Program-made: the position numbers and the translations under genes
The notes under the pieces: model-generated
What the model was told of the DNA's origin: nothing
What the model saw: the letters and a program-made list of their open reading frames with translations, nothing else
Databases searched by the model: none
Assembly: GCA_036389715.1 (NCBI GenBank)
Contig: DASVWH010000016.1
Coordinates: forward strand, 1 to 24,226
Direction of reading: 5' to 3'
DNA: 24,226 nt
Origin: DASVWH01 sp036389715
GTDB lineage: Bacteria; Acidobacteriota; Blastocatellia; Pyrinomonadales; Pyrinomonadaceae
Shown here: positions 1-7,998 of the stretch, piece by piece
How positions within the stretch are numbered: the first letter of the stretch is position 1
Layout: each line of letters opens with the position of its first letter

Positions 1-1011
<1,011 letters not shown>

Positions 1012-1142
1012 ATATTGATTCTGGAACATAATCTTATACTGGTTAAAGTATCCGATTATGACTCTTCAAAAAGAGTTTTACGCGAACTTTATCGTTCAGC
1101 GCTCGACTCCTCAAAGTCATTAACATGGACACGCTCTATCTA

Positions 1143-1155
1143 GTTTTCAAAGATC
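1143..1155 (-). promoter_or_regulatory. rRNA boxA antitermination element
   Basis: The minus strand reads GATCTTTGAAAAC, close to the boxA consensus (GnTCTTTgAA) found in rRNA leaders of many bacteria. It sits about 130 nt upstream of the mature 16S end and downstream of both promoters, the expected place. By family knowledge boxA RNA binds NusB-NusE and shields the untranslated rRNA transcript from Rho, whose gene is at the right end of this window. Confidence 0.75.
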
Positions 1156-1326
1156 GCTTCCAATTTTACCGAACCAGACTTAGTTGCGTCTGAGTTCTCT
1201 TTCGTTGCTTCGGAATCACTCGTTTCCGGCGGGCGATTCCTCACTCAACTTGCGAATCCATTTTGTTGCCCGAGGACTCGCTCTCGTTGCCTACAGACGA
1301 CTATTTCTCGTCCCAAGCAAAACGTG

Positions 1327-1355
1327 ATACTAACCGAACCACGTTCATCTGTCAA
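1327..1355 (-). promoter_or_regulatory. rRNA promoter P2
   Basis: On the minus strand a perfect -35 TTGACA (1350-1355) and a -10 TAGTAT (1327-1332) are separated by 17 bp. The -35 lies in a GCGCTTGACA block also present at P1, suggesting tandem promoters built from related sequence. The predicted start is near 1320. The position downstream of P1 and upstream of boxA fits a second rrn promoter. Confidence 0.65.
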
Positions 1356-1400
1356 GCGCCTTCTTTGCATCCTCAAAAACTATTTTCAGGGACGAAACAG

Positions 1401-1439
1401 CCGCTCTCTCAAAAAAATTTCTCCTCCCGAGAGAAGCGG
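1401..1439 (-). other. Hairpin between rRNA promoters P1 and P2
   Basis: Arms at 1401-1410 and 1429-1439 pair with a single bulge. The loop carries a purine-rich stretch (GGGAGGAGAAA on the minus strand) followed by a T run. The T run is in the loop and not after the stem, so this is not a standard terminator. It would occur only in P1 transcripts. Confidence 0.5.
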
Positions 1440-1494
1440 TGCAAGGCGCTCTTTGTAGCTTGGATGTCAACAGCCGTCTTACGGGCAAAGAGGG

Positions 1495-1542
1495 ATTATA
1501 AGGATGGCGGGAATTTTGTCAAGCGCAATTTACAAAAAAGTT
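1495..1542 (-). promoter_or_regulatory. rRNA promoter P1 with UP element
   Basis: On the minus strand the -35 is TTGACA (1517-1522) and the -10 is TATAAT (1495-1500), both perfect, 16 bp apart. Upstream of the -35, positions 1527-1542 are AT-rich (AACTTTTTTGTAAATT on the minus strand), as expected of an UP element contacted by the alpha subunit C-terminal domains. The predicted start is near 1488, giving a leader of about 480 nt to the 16S gene. This is the strongest promoter visible in the window. Confidence 0.88.
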
Positions 1543-1650
1543 GGGGCGGCCTTTTCTCTGGCCGTAAATCCGGGAGTTGAAAGGGCTTGTAGAATCTCCG
1601 GGAGCGCCTTCAAAACCGGCGCACGGGCCGAGACCGCGAGGCAAGTCGTT

Positions 1651-1682
1651 TTGAAGTTGCACGGCGGTCCCGGTACTATAAT
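1651..1682 (+). promoter_or_regulatory. Candidate promoter for the AAA+ ATPase gene
   Basis: TTGAAG (1651-1656) and TACTAT (1674-1679) are spaced 17 bp apart. An overlapping perfect TATAAT lies at 1677-1682 but at 20-bp spacing. The predicted start near 1689 would leave a 5' leader of about 25 nt before the GTG start. It is divergent from rRNA promoter P1. Only the -10 region is convincing. Confidence 0.45.
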
Positions 1683-1715
1683 AATGGCTGTTCAGGATTA
1701 AGCATTCGAGCGCAG

Positions 1716-3185
1716 GTGAAGGAGTCCAGTTTGCGACTAAGCCCCGGCACGAAACCTCTGATTGCGTCTCTCTCGAAGGCCCTGGAGGAGCTGCGCGCTC
1801 CGCTCGACATCAGTATTCAGACGGTCTGGCGCGGCAAGGATTCCGCGCCGGAGGGGAGATCGGTCTTAGACAACCAGCTGATCCTGACGGCGCAGCGTTT
1901 CACGGATTTGCGCGAGTGCGGGACGGCCGAAAAGCAGCGTTATTTTGAAGAGATTTGCCGCCTCTTCAAGCTGAAGTGTGAGGGCGAGACCTTCCCCCTG
2001 GCGAGCCGCAGCTATTTTGAATCGAGCCTCCTGCAAAAGTTCAACCGCATGCCCGCCTCCGTCTCCTACCTGGAAGAGTATGACCTCAAGCACGGCACGA
2101 CCTATGCCGACAAGATGCGGAGCGCGCTTTTTCAATTCGCCAATCTGGTCATCAAGTCCGATGGCAGCATCACGCGGGTCGAGGAAGAGGCTCTCCTGAA
2201 ATTCAAGGAGACGCTCTATCCGCCGGGCTTCATTACGGCGAATGAAAGGGCCGGGGGCACGGCGCGGGAGGAGCCGGAAGCGTCCGGGCTGGAAGAAGAA
2301 GAGGAGCCCGCGCAGAGCCTCGAAGAGTTGATGGAGGAATTGAGCGCGCTGGTCGGCCTGGAGCGCGTCAAAGCGGAGGTCAAGCAGCTGGTCAATTTCC
2401 TCAAGGTTCAGCGGCTGCGCGAGGAAAAGGGTCTGCCCTCTTTAAGCGTTTCGCGCCACCTAGTTTTTTACGGGAATCCGGGGACGGGGAAGACCACGAT
2501 TGCGCGACTGCTGGCTCGTATCTATAGGTCTCTGGAGATTTTAAGCAGGGGCCACCTGGTCGAGACGGACCGCGCGGGGCTCGTGGCCGGGTACGTCGGG
2601 CAGACGGCGCTGAAGGTCAGGGAGGTCGTCTCCAGGGCTCTCGGCGGCGTCCTCTTCATAGACGAGGCTTATGCGCTCAACTCCGGCGGCGGGCAGGATT
2701 TCGGGCAGGAGGCAATCGAGACGCTGCTGAAAATGATGGAAGATAAGCGGGACGATCTGATCGTGGTCGTCGCCGGGTACACGACGAAGATGGACCAGTT
2801 TCTCTCTTCAAATCCGGGCCTGCGCTCGCGCTTCAATAAGTTCATACACTTTGAGGATTACAATACGGAGCAGCTCCGGGAGATTTTCAAATCCTTCTGC
2901 CGCAAGGCGGCCTTCAGGCTGACGCCGGAGGCCGAGCAGAAGCTATCCGCCCTCTTTGCGGAGTTGACCGGCGCGCGCGACGAATCGTTCGGCAACGCGC
3001 GGCTGGTCCGCAATGTCTATGAGGCTGCGATCAGCAAACAGGCGGACCGCATCGTTGCGCTGCCCGAAATCAACGAAGAGGTGCTCTCCACTTTTGAAGC
3101 TGCGGACATCCCGGAGGCCAGAGAGGTGCGGACGGGCGAGAGCCGCGTCATGGCGCAGAGCCGTGAGGGCGAAGCGGCCCAGTAA
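1716..3185 (+). CDS. AAA+ ATPase of CbxX/CfqX (SpoVK-like) family with TerB-like N-terminal segment
   Basis: The 489-residue protein has two parts. Residues about 135-168 resemble a TerB-type helical module, with the acidic pattern IKSDGSITRVEEEAL. An acidic linker follows (about 183-200). Residues about 203-430 form a CbxX/CfqX AAA+ domain: Walker A GNPGTGKTT (253-261), Walker B VLFIDE (312-317), and an arginine-finger region NPGLRSRF (366-373). Members remodel protein complexes using ATP; characterised ones include the Rubisco activase CbbX. No Rubisco gene is seen here, so the CbbX role is not supported and the substrate is unknown. The GTG start has no clear ribosome binding site. It was chosen because the reading frame offers no better start and a candidate promoter lies just upstream, so the true start is uncertain. 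The gene stands alone and ends before a strong terminator. Confidence 0.88.
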   Translation: MKESSLRLSPGTKPLIASLSKALEELRAPLDISIQTVWRGKDSAPEGRSVLDNQLILTAQRFTDLRECGTAEKQRYFEEICRLFKLKCEGETFPLASRSYFESSLLQKFNRMPASVSYLEEYDLKHGTTYADKMRSALFQFANLVIKSDGSITRVEEEALLKFKETLYPPGFITANERAGGTAREEPEASGLEEEEEPAQSLEELMEELSALVGLERVKAEVKQLVNFLKVQRLREEKGLPSLSVSRHLVFYGNPGTGKTTIARLLARIYRSLEILSRGHLVETDRAGLVAGYVGQTALKVREVVSRALGGVLFIDEAYALNSGGGQDFGQEAIETLLKMMEDKRDDLIVVVAGYTTKMDQFLSSNPGLRSRFNKFIHFEDYNTEQLREIFKSFCRKAAFRLTPEAEQKLSALFAELTGARDESFGNARLVRNVYEAAISKQADRIVALPEINEEVLSTFEAADIPEAREVRTGESRVMAQSREGEAAQ

Positions 3186-3216
3186 GGCTACTTTCAACGT
3201 CCTTTGAGGCTTTCAG

Positions 3217-3265
3217 AAAGCAGCAGGGGCAGCGCGAATCAAAATCGCGCTGCCCCTGCTGCTTT
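3217..3265. terminator. Bidirectional intrinsic terminator between convergent genes
   Basis: Arms at 3217-3237 and 3245-3265 form a perfect 21-bp stem with a 7-nt loop (ATCAAAA). The stem is GC-rich inside and ends in AAA/TTT. On the plus strand it continues into TTTT (3263-3266). It lies between the converging ATPase gene and the exported-protein gene of the ECF operon, so it probably serves both. Confidence 0.85.
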
Positions 3266-3301
3266 TCTCCTGCTCCTGACAAAGCCGGCCGCGGATTGGG
3301 C

Positions 3302-4306
3302 CTACTTCTCTTCGCCCGGCTTGCGCCTGATGACTCTGCTATTGGCGGGCGCTTCCTTGATGGTGTAATCGGCGGGCACTTCAAAGAGCGTGCGGGCCGG
3401 TTCGCTGCGATTAATATTGGTCAGCCTGAAGACCGTATCGCCGACGAGCGGGTCGAGGTGCTTGGAGAGCACGACGGTCTGCAACTCGGGCGAGTACCAC
3501 TTCTCGGTGACGATCTCGATGGGCTGTTCGTTGCCGATCTCCCCGGCGGGGATGACAACCGTCGTGCGCGTGCCTTCGGCTTCGACGCCTTCGATCATCT
3601 GCTTGCCGAGGGATTCCGTCTGGGGCTTGCGGCCCGGCTGGCGCGGAAACTCCTGCGTTACAACCCGGTCAATCATCGGTCCGGGGCCGCGCATCGGAGC
3701 AGGTCCGGGCGGGGGCGGAACGGCCATCCAGACGTTCTTCTCAGGCCCTCCGGCCGGTGGAGCCTCGCCGGGCCTGGTAAAGAAGCGCGGCAAAGAGAGC
3801 TTGCGCGCGGTATGCGTCCGCGGGTCGAGCACATAATTGACGCCCGCTACGGGGTCGTTGATGAAGACGGTCTGCGAGGGCTGGCCCGCGGCCGCCCAGG
3901 GACCGATGGAGCCCAACTCCTGATCGCGCCGGACACGCCCTTCGCTGTCACGATAGACGGCGGCGCTATTCTTGTGCACGATACGATTGCCGTTGCCGAG
4001 CATCCGTGTGGTCTCCGTCACGGACTGCGCGGAATAAGGCGCTCCCTTGACCACCTTGTTGCTCAGGCTCATCTCGGTCGAGATGAAGACGAAGGTCTTG
4101 TCGTCCACGCCGGGCGGAGGAGGCGGAAAGGGCATTCTCACGCCCTCGCCCTGGTCCTGACCGGCCAGCGTGCGCTCGATGACGATCATCTCTTCCACTT
4201 TCTGCTGGCTCTTTCCCTGCGGCGTCTGCTGCGCGTAGGCGCTCGCGCCCAGTCCCAGCGAGGCCAGCATCAAGGCGCTGCTCATCAGTCGTTTTTGAAT
4301 TCTCAT
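3302..4306 (-). CDS. Exported protein of unknown function in ECF sigma operon
   Basis: The 334-residue protein begins with a clear signal peptide (residues 1-25: basic start MRIQKR, hydrophobic core, AYA before Q26). A longer reading frame begins at 4369, but the ATG at 4306 was chosen. It is preceded by GGAGAG at suitable distance and puts the signal peptide at the true N-terminus. A proline run (FPPPPPP) follows about residue 60, and a second Pro/Gly-rich stretch lies near the middle. The C-terminal third carries motifs such as EGTRTTVVIPAGEIGN and RLTNINRSEP. From memory these recur in exported acidobacterial proteins of unknown function, often beside ECF sigma genes. No catalytic motif is recognised. 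It is the last gene of the sigma/anti-sigma operon, separated from the anti-sigma gene by about 85 bp, so it may be an output or a sensor partner of that pair. Confidence 0.8.
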   Translation of the reverse strand: MRIQKRLMSSALMLASLGLGASAYAQQTPQGKSQQKVEEMIVIERTLAGQDQGEGVRMPFPPPPPGVDDKTFVFISTEMSLSNKVVKGAPYSAQSVTETTRMLGNGNRIVHKNSAAVYRDSEGRVRRDQELGSIGPWAAAGQPSQTVFINDPVAGVNYVLDPRTHTARKLSLPRFFTRPGEAPPAGGPEKNVWMAVPPPPGPAPMRGPGPMIDRVVTQEFPRQPGRKPQTESLGKQMIEGVEAEGTRTTVVIPAGEIGNEQPIEIVTEKWYSPELQTVVLSKHLDPLVGDTVFRLTNINRSEPARTLFEVPADYTIKEAPANSRVIRRKPGEEK

Positions 4307-4390
4307 TATCTTCTCTCTCCTCAACAACAGATCGGATTCCAAAGTTATCAGGTCGTCTATAGGCTCCAATTTCCCGTCACGGTCAAGATG

Positions 4391-5245
4391 CTATCTGACA
4401 AAACGGATGGCGCGCGCCATCCCGTCGTTGCCGAGCAGCACGTCCGCCTTAACCCTCTCGTTGGCGCGCTCCATATTGACCGGCAAGCCGAAGGACTGGA
4501 GGGCCGAGCGCGGCAGCTCGACGCGAACAACCTGCCCGTCGTCCATCTGCGTCAGGCCGCTCTCGTAGCTCAAAGGGAGATAATCGGTGGCTATCTCTTC
4601 AGTCCCGGCAGTCGCGGCGGCCCGGTTCTTCCCCGGCCGGATTGACGCCAGACCGCGCGCAACGCCGTTCATTCGGCCCGTGTATCGAGGGGTAGACGTG
4701 TAGGCTGCCGCTCTCGGCGCGACGTTCTGCGAGACGCTGGCAGGGGTCAGTTCCGGCGCGCTCTCCGTTTCCATATTCTCCCCGAACGAATCAGGGAATG
4801 AAGCGGGCGCGGACGGTCGTCCTGCTCTCTCTTCTCTCTCTACGCGACCGGCCAACTGTTCCGGGCCGGGCACGGTGGCATTGAAGATGCGCGGGACGGT
4901 GAGCCCTGCAACGATCAGGACGGCGGCCGCGGCGGCGACGGCCCAGCGCGGCAGGCGTTGAGCCCGCGCCCCCTTAATCGAGCTGACGGGCGCAACCGGC
5001 GCGGCCGTCTCACGCTGGCGGAAGGCTGCGAGCAGCGCCGCTTCGACGCGCGCAGGGGCTTCCTGTCCGGCACTGTCAGCGGCGACGACGTGCAGCCCTG
5101 CGCTCAGGGTTTGCTCGTCGGCCAGGCGACGCGCGCAGCGCTGGCAGTCCTCTGTATGGGCCAGGGCCTGGTCTCGCAGGGCGGCCTCCGTCATCTGGCC
5201 GCGCGCCAGCTCGCCGAGGGTCGTTTCAAAATTTCGACAATTCAT
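4391..5245 (-). CDS. Zinc-finger transmembrane anti-sigma factor
   Basis: The 284-residue protein has an N-terminal anti-sigma zinc-binding motif: C3, then H30-X3-C34-X2-C37. An Ala-rich membrane helix follows (about 101-119, after a basic stretch), then an exported C-terminal part of about 165 residues. Such proteins hold their partner ECF sigma factor at the inner membrane until an envelope signal releases it. The ATG at 5245 was preferred to the GTG at 5254. It overlaps the sigma gene stop as ATGA and has GAGG upstream, implying translational coupling and equal output of the pair. The exported part has no domain I recognise. Its end contains a segment (about 225-284) with an LPRSAL motif, perhaps a folded sensor domain. 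Confidence 0.88.
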   Translation of the reverse strand: MNCRNFETTLGELARGQMTEAALRDQALAHTEDCQRCARRLADEQTLSAGLHVVAADSAGQEAPARVEAALLAAFRQRETAAPVAPVSSIKGARAQRLPRWAVAAAAAVLIVAGLTVPRIFNATVPGPEQLAGRVEREERAGRPSAPASFPDSFGENMETESAPELTPASVSQNVAPRAAAYTSTPRYTGRMNGVARGLASIRPGKNRAAATAGTEEIATDYLPLSYESGLTQMDDGQVVRVELPRSALQSFGLPVNMERANERVKADVLLGNDGMARAIRFVR

Positions 5246-5859
5246 GCGAAGCACCTCGCCGTATTAATCATCTCCGAAGCCGGGCCGGGAGCTTTCGTCG
5301 CCCTTAACTTTTCCACCAGTAACGAGCGCGCCCTGTGCAGCCTGGAGCGGATGGTCCCGACCGCGCAGCCGAGCACTTCCGCCGCCTCCACGTAGCTCAT
5401 CTCGTGCAGGTCGCAGAGGATGACGACTTCGCGGTAGTGCGCTGGCAGGGCGACGACGGCCTGGCGTACGGACTCGATCATCTCATTGCGCGTCAAATCT
5501 CCGAGGGGGTCGTCGTGCGCGACCAGCTGAGCGTGCGCCCCTTCGCCCTCGTCCTCGTGCGTCTCGGCGAGCTGCACAAAGGAGCGGTCGCGGCCGAGAG
5601 CGCGCAGGACGTGATTGCGTGCGACGCCGTAGAGATATGCCGAGAGCGAGCCCCGCGCCGGGTCATAGGTCCTGGCTTCCTTCATCAACACCATGAAGAC
5701 CTCTTGCGTCACATCTTCGGCGATGGTTTCCGAGCCGCTCATCTGGAGCGCGAACCGATAGATGCCGCCCTGGCGTCGGCGGTAGAGCATGACAAAGGCA
5801 CTCTCGTCTCCGGCTATCATCAGCCGCAGCAGTTCATCATCACTGGGAGTAGTGAGCAC
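5242..5859 (-). CDS. ECF-family RNA polymerase sigma factor
   Basis: The 205-residue protein has the two-domain ECF layout. Region 2 spans about residues 20-90 and includes AEDVTQEVF (47-55), the segment that melts and reads the -10. Region 4 spans about 130-184 and has a helix-turn-helix (LPAHYREVVILCDLHEMSY then VGTIRSRLHRAR) that reads the -35. There are no regions 1.1 or 3. A GTG start was chosen; GGAAGGGAAG lies upstream at about 10 nt, and no ATG fits. The gene heads an operon with its anti-sigma factor (4-nt ATGA overlap) and an exported protein. A sigma70-like promoter and an ECF-like -35 (GGGAAC) lie upstream, so self-activation is possible. A cysteine in the region 4 helix-turn-helix (C165) is notable but of unknown effect. 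Confidence 0.93.
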   Translation of the reverse strand: MLTTPSDDELLRLMIAGDESAFVMLYRRRQGGIYRFALQMSGSETIAEDVTQEVFMVLMKEARTYDPARGSLSAYLYGVARNHVLRALGRDRSFVQLAETHEDEGEGAHAQLVAHDDPLGDLTRNEMIESVRQAVVALPAHYREVVILCDLHEMSYVEAAEVLGCAVGTIRSRLHRARSLLVEKLRATKAPGPASEMINTARCFA

Positions 5860-5933
5860 TATAAATTCGCTTCCCTTCCGCGACCCTTCGGCAAACGCCT
5901 TGTCGTCTCTGATTCGTCTGACGCGGCCGAAAA

Positions 5934-5984
5934 GTTCCCAAAAGTCCGGCGCACGGAATAAAAAATGCCCGGGGAGGCTGTCAG
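5934..5984 (-). promoter_or_regulatory. Candidate promoters of the first ECF operon
   Basis: Two alternatives are visible on the minus strand. A sigma70-like pair is CTGACA (5979-5984) and TTTATT (5957-5962), 16 bp apart. Closer to the gene is GGGAAC (5934-5939) followed by TTTT, which resembles an ECF -35 (GGAAC). Its -10 is unclear, with CGAATC or TCAGA about 17-20 bp on. The second would suit autoregulation by the encoded sigma factor. Confidence 0.35.
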
Positions 5985-6096
5985 GCTCGCGGCTTACAAT
6001 CTCGAACCGGCATCCGGCGCGCCACCATAAACCCTTAACAGACTATAACTTACAGGGTCGAGCGGGTGAGTGCCGGGGTGGTCTCCGGCCTAAAAG

Positions 6097-6157
6097 TCAA
6101 AAGCGAAGATTAAGAGGCGCGGCCCGTGTGGCTGCTCCTTCTAATCTTCGCTTTTGA
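6097..6157 (-). terminator. Long-stem hairpin, probable terminator of the ABC operon
   Basis: Arms at 6097-6112 and 6142-6157 form a perfect 16-bp stem (TCAAAAGCGAAGATTA) around a 29-nt GC-rich loop. On the minus strand the stem is followed by CTTTTA, giving a T-rich tail. It starts 28 bp beyond the stop codon of the last ABC gene. The rest of the 325-bp gap to the sigma gene holds only promoter candidates. Confidence 0.65.
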
Positions 6158-6184
6158 TTTTACCCTTCCGGCTTTTCAGTCTGC

Positions 6185-7048
6185 TTACTCGCTGCCGTAC
6201 CTGATCTCCATCTGGCGAATGCGGGCGCTGGCCACGATGAGCACGGAGGCGGTCACGAGAATCAGTCCGGGGACGGAGACCCAGGCGGGCGTCGGCTCGG
6301 CCAGGATGGCGAACGGCCCGTCGGAGATGGGGACGGGCGTCAGCGAGTGCAGGTAATGAACGACGCTCAATTTCTTGAGCATCGGCGGCAGGAGGAAGTT
6401 GATGAACTCCCAGCCGTAGAGCAGCACGGCCGGGATAATCGGGTTGCGGAAGAAGAGCCCGACCACCAGGAAGACCGCGCCGTAGCCGACGCACGCCAGG
6501 ACGGTGATGCCGACGTAGGTCACGATGTGATTGAGGCCGCCGCCCTCGAAGAGTTGGCTCATCGCCCCGGAATAGCCGAGCGGCACGTAGAGCATCAGGG
6601 CCGCCAGCGCCGTCATCGTCGCAAAGAGCGCCACGGAGGTCAGCAACCCGGAGATGTACTTGCCCGCGACGAGCACCTCGCGCCTCACCGGAGAGAGAAA
6701 ATAGTAGTGCAGGCTTCTGTCCACGACCTCCCCGCGAAAGAGGTTCATAAAAATCCAGGCGCAGCCGAAGAAGATGACCGTGCGCAGAATCATACCCTCG
6801 TACAGGTTGGCGAAAATCTCTCTGGTGGTCGTGAAATCCCCGCGGATGTCCTCGGCGTGAATAACGGCCAGCGCGGCCATCAGGAAGACGGGCAGGAGCG
6901 CCAGCAAATAGATCAGGACGGCGCGTTTGCCCGTCAGGTTCTTCCGCACTTCAAGGCGGAGGATGGCGGCGACCTGGCGCTTCCAGAGCACCCAGGAAGA
7001 GTTTGTTGAGGTCTTTTCCATAGCGGCAACTTCGGCCCTGGAGCTCAT
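6185..7048 (-). CDS. ABC-2 type transporter permease (second of operon)
   Basis: The 287-residue membrane protein has about six hydrophobic segments. They are near residues 43-63, 88-105, 133-155, 175-200, 205-222 and 250-272. This is the layout of ABC-2 permeases, which typically export lipids, polysaccharides, peptides or drugs. The first 30 residues are hydrophilic and cytoplasmic. A motif DRSLHYYFLSPVRREVLVAGK fits the cytoplasmic loop common in this family, where a short helix contacts the ATPase. The ATG overlaps the stop of the upstream ATPase gene as ATGA, with GGAGG placed 6 nt upstream. It is the last gene of a four-gene operon. The substrate cannot be read from sequence. Confidence 0.87.
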   Translation of the reverse strand: MSSRAEVAAMEKTSTNSSWVLWKRQVAAILRLEVRKNLTGKRAVLIYLLALLPVFLMAALAVIHAEDIRGDFTTTREIFANLYEGMILRTVIFFGCAWIFMNLFRGEVVDRSLHYYFLSPVRREVLVAGKYISGLLTSVALFATMTALAALMLYVPLGYSGAMSQLFEGGGLNHIVTYVGITVLACVGYGAVFLVVGLFFRNPIIPAVLLYGWEFINFLLPPMLKKLSVVHYLHSLTPVPISDGPFAILAEPTPAWVSVPGLILVTASVLIVASARIRQMEIRYGSE

Positions 7049-7998
7049 GATTGTCCTCCCTCCGAGCCGATTAGATACTGGTACACGGCATTCAGGTCGT
7101 CGTCAACGGGGGCGACCGATTCCAGGTTGACCACGCCTTCGGCGACGACGCGGTTCAAGAGCAGGTAGAATTTATCCGCATCCCGCGTTTTGATAAAGAG
7201 GCCCAGGCGATCATCGTGCAGCTTGGCTTCGACGACCGATTCCTGCTCGAAGACGCGCGCGGCCAGCGCCGACGGACGGTCACAACGAATCAGGATTTGA
7301 ATCGGGTGGTCCTCCATCTCGTCGCGCACCCCGTGCACCTCGCCCTCGGCCACCACGTAGCCGTTATTGAGCAGCACGACCGAGTCCGACATCATATCAA
7401 CTTCGTGCAGGATGTGGCTTGAGATGATGAGATGCAAGCCTTCGTCGGCCAGCTCGCGGAAGAGGCGGATGATTTCGGCGCGCGCCATCGGGTCGAGCCC
7501 GTTGAGCGGCTCGTCCAGAATCAGGACGGCAGGCTCATGCGCGATTGACTGCGCGAGCCGGACGCGCTGGCGCATACCTTTGCTGTAAGCCGCCACCTTC
7601 CTGTCGGCCGCATCCGCCAGGTTGACGCGCTCCAGCGCCTTTTGCGTCAGCCGCTCGGCTTCCGCGCGCTCGTAGCCGTGAACGCTGAGAAAGGCGTTGA
7701 TGAACTCGCGTCCGGTCATCCCGCGCGGGAAGGAATCGAACTGCGAGCAGTAGCCGAGACGGCGAAAAAGCTCTTCGGGCTCGCCCGAGGAGATGCCGAG
7801 AATGTTGATCCGGCCGCGTGTGGGCCTGAGCAGTCCCGTCATCAGGTTCATCAACGTCGTCTTGCCCGCGCCGTTGGGGCCGACCAGGCTAGTGATGCCC
7901 GGCGTGATCGAAAGATTGACGCGATTGACGCCCAGTATCTCCCCGTAAAACTTGGAGACATCTTCAAAGACGATCAACTGTGAAGCAGCTTCTGTCAT
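7045..7998 (-). CDS. ABC transporter ATP-binding protein (second of operon)
   Basis: The 317-residue ATPase carries a complete nucleotide-binding domain. It has Walker A GPNGAGKTT (40-48), Q-loop Q86, signature YSKGMRQ (138-144), Walker B VLILDE (158-163) and switch H195. A C-terminal extension of about 100 residues is typical of ABC-2 exporters. The ATG at 7998 was chosen over a frame start at 8049. It shares one base with the permease stop (TGATG), has GAGGTGG upstream, and begins where homologous domains begin. It probably pairs with the downstream permease (4-nt overlap). The signature has K in place of the usual second G, common in this exporter class. Confidence 0.92.
   Translation of the reverse strand: MTEAASQLIVFEDVSKFYGEILGVNRVNLSITPGITSLVGPNGAGKTTLMNLMTGLLRPTRGRINILGISSGEPEELFRRLGYCSQFDSFPRGMTGREFINAFLSVHGYERAEAERLTQKALERVNLADAADRKVAAYSKGMRQRVRLAQSIAHEPAVLILDEPLNGLDPMARAEIIRLFRELADEGLHLIISSHILHEVDMMSDSVVLLNNGYVVAEGEVHGVRDEMEDHPIQILIRCDRPSALAARVFEQESVVEAKLHDDRLGLFIKTRDADKFYLLLNRVVAEGVVNLESVAPVDDDLNAVYQYLIGSEGGQS

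Larger units (their letters stand above)
1012..1488 (-). other. 16S rRNA transcribed leader (about 480 nt)
   Basis: This stretch lies between the mature 16S 5' end and the P1 start site. It holds no credible gene. It contains boxA, promoter P2 and several hairpins. One hairpin is next to the 16S end: ATAATC (1028-1033) pairs with GATTAT (1054-1059), with an inner 4-bp helix. Another pairs ACTCTT (1061-1066) with AAGAGT (1071-1076). A third pairs GGAATC with GATTCC around 1211-1239. Such leaders are normally removed by RNase III and other nucleases after pairing with sequence beyond the 16S 3' end, which is not in the window. Confidence 0.7.

Noticed and set aside
1401..1439. Reading the leader hairpin as a terminator of rRNA transcription
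   Set aside because: The T run lies in the loop, not after the stem.
1263..1701. Two overlapping plus-strand open frames (105 and 65 codons)
   Set aside because: They cover the rRNA leader and promoters P1 and P2, lack ribosome binding sites, and resemble no protein.
1716..3185. Naming the AAA+ ATPase cbbX
   Set aside because: The domain family fits, but no Rubisco genes are present and the TerB-like N-terminus is not part of CbbX.
3296..4645. 449-codon plus-strand frame
   Set aside because: It is antisense to the exported-protein and anti-sigma genes; those have signal peptide, zinc motif and ribosome binding sites, while this frame shows only the mirror of GC-rich codon use.
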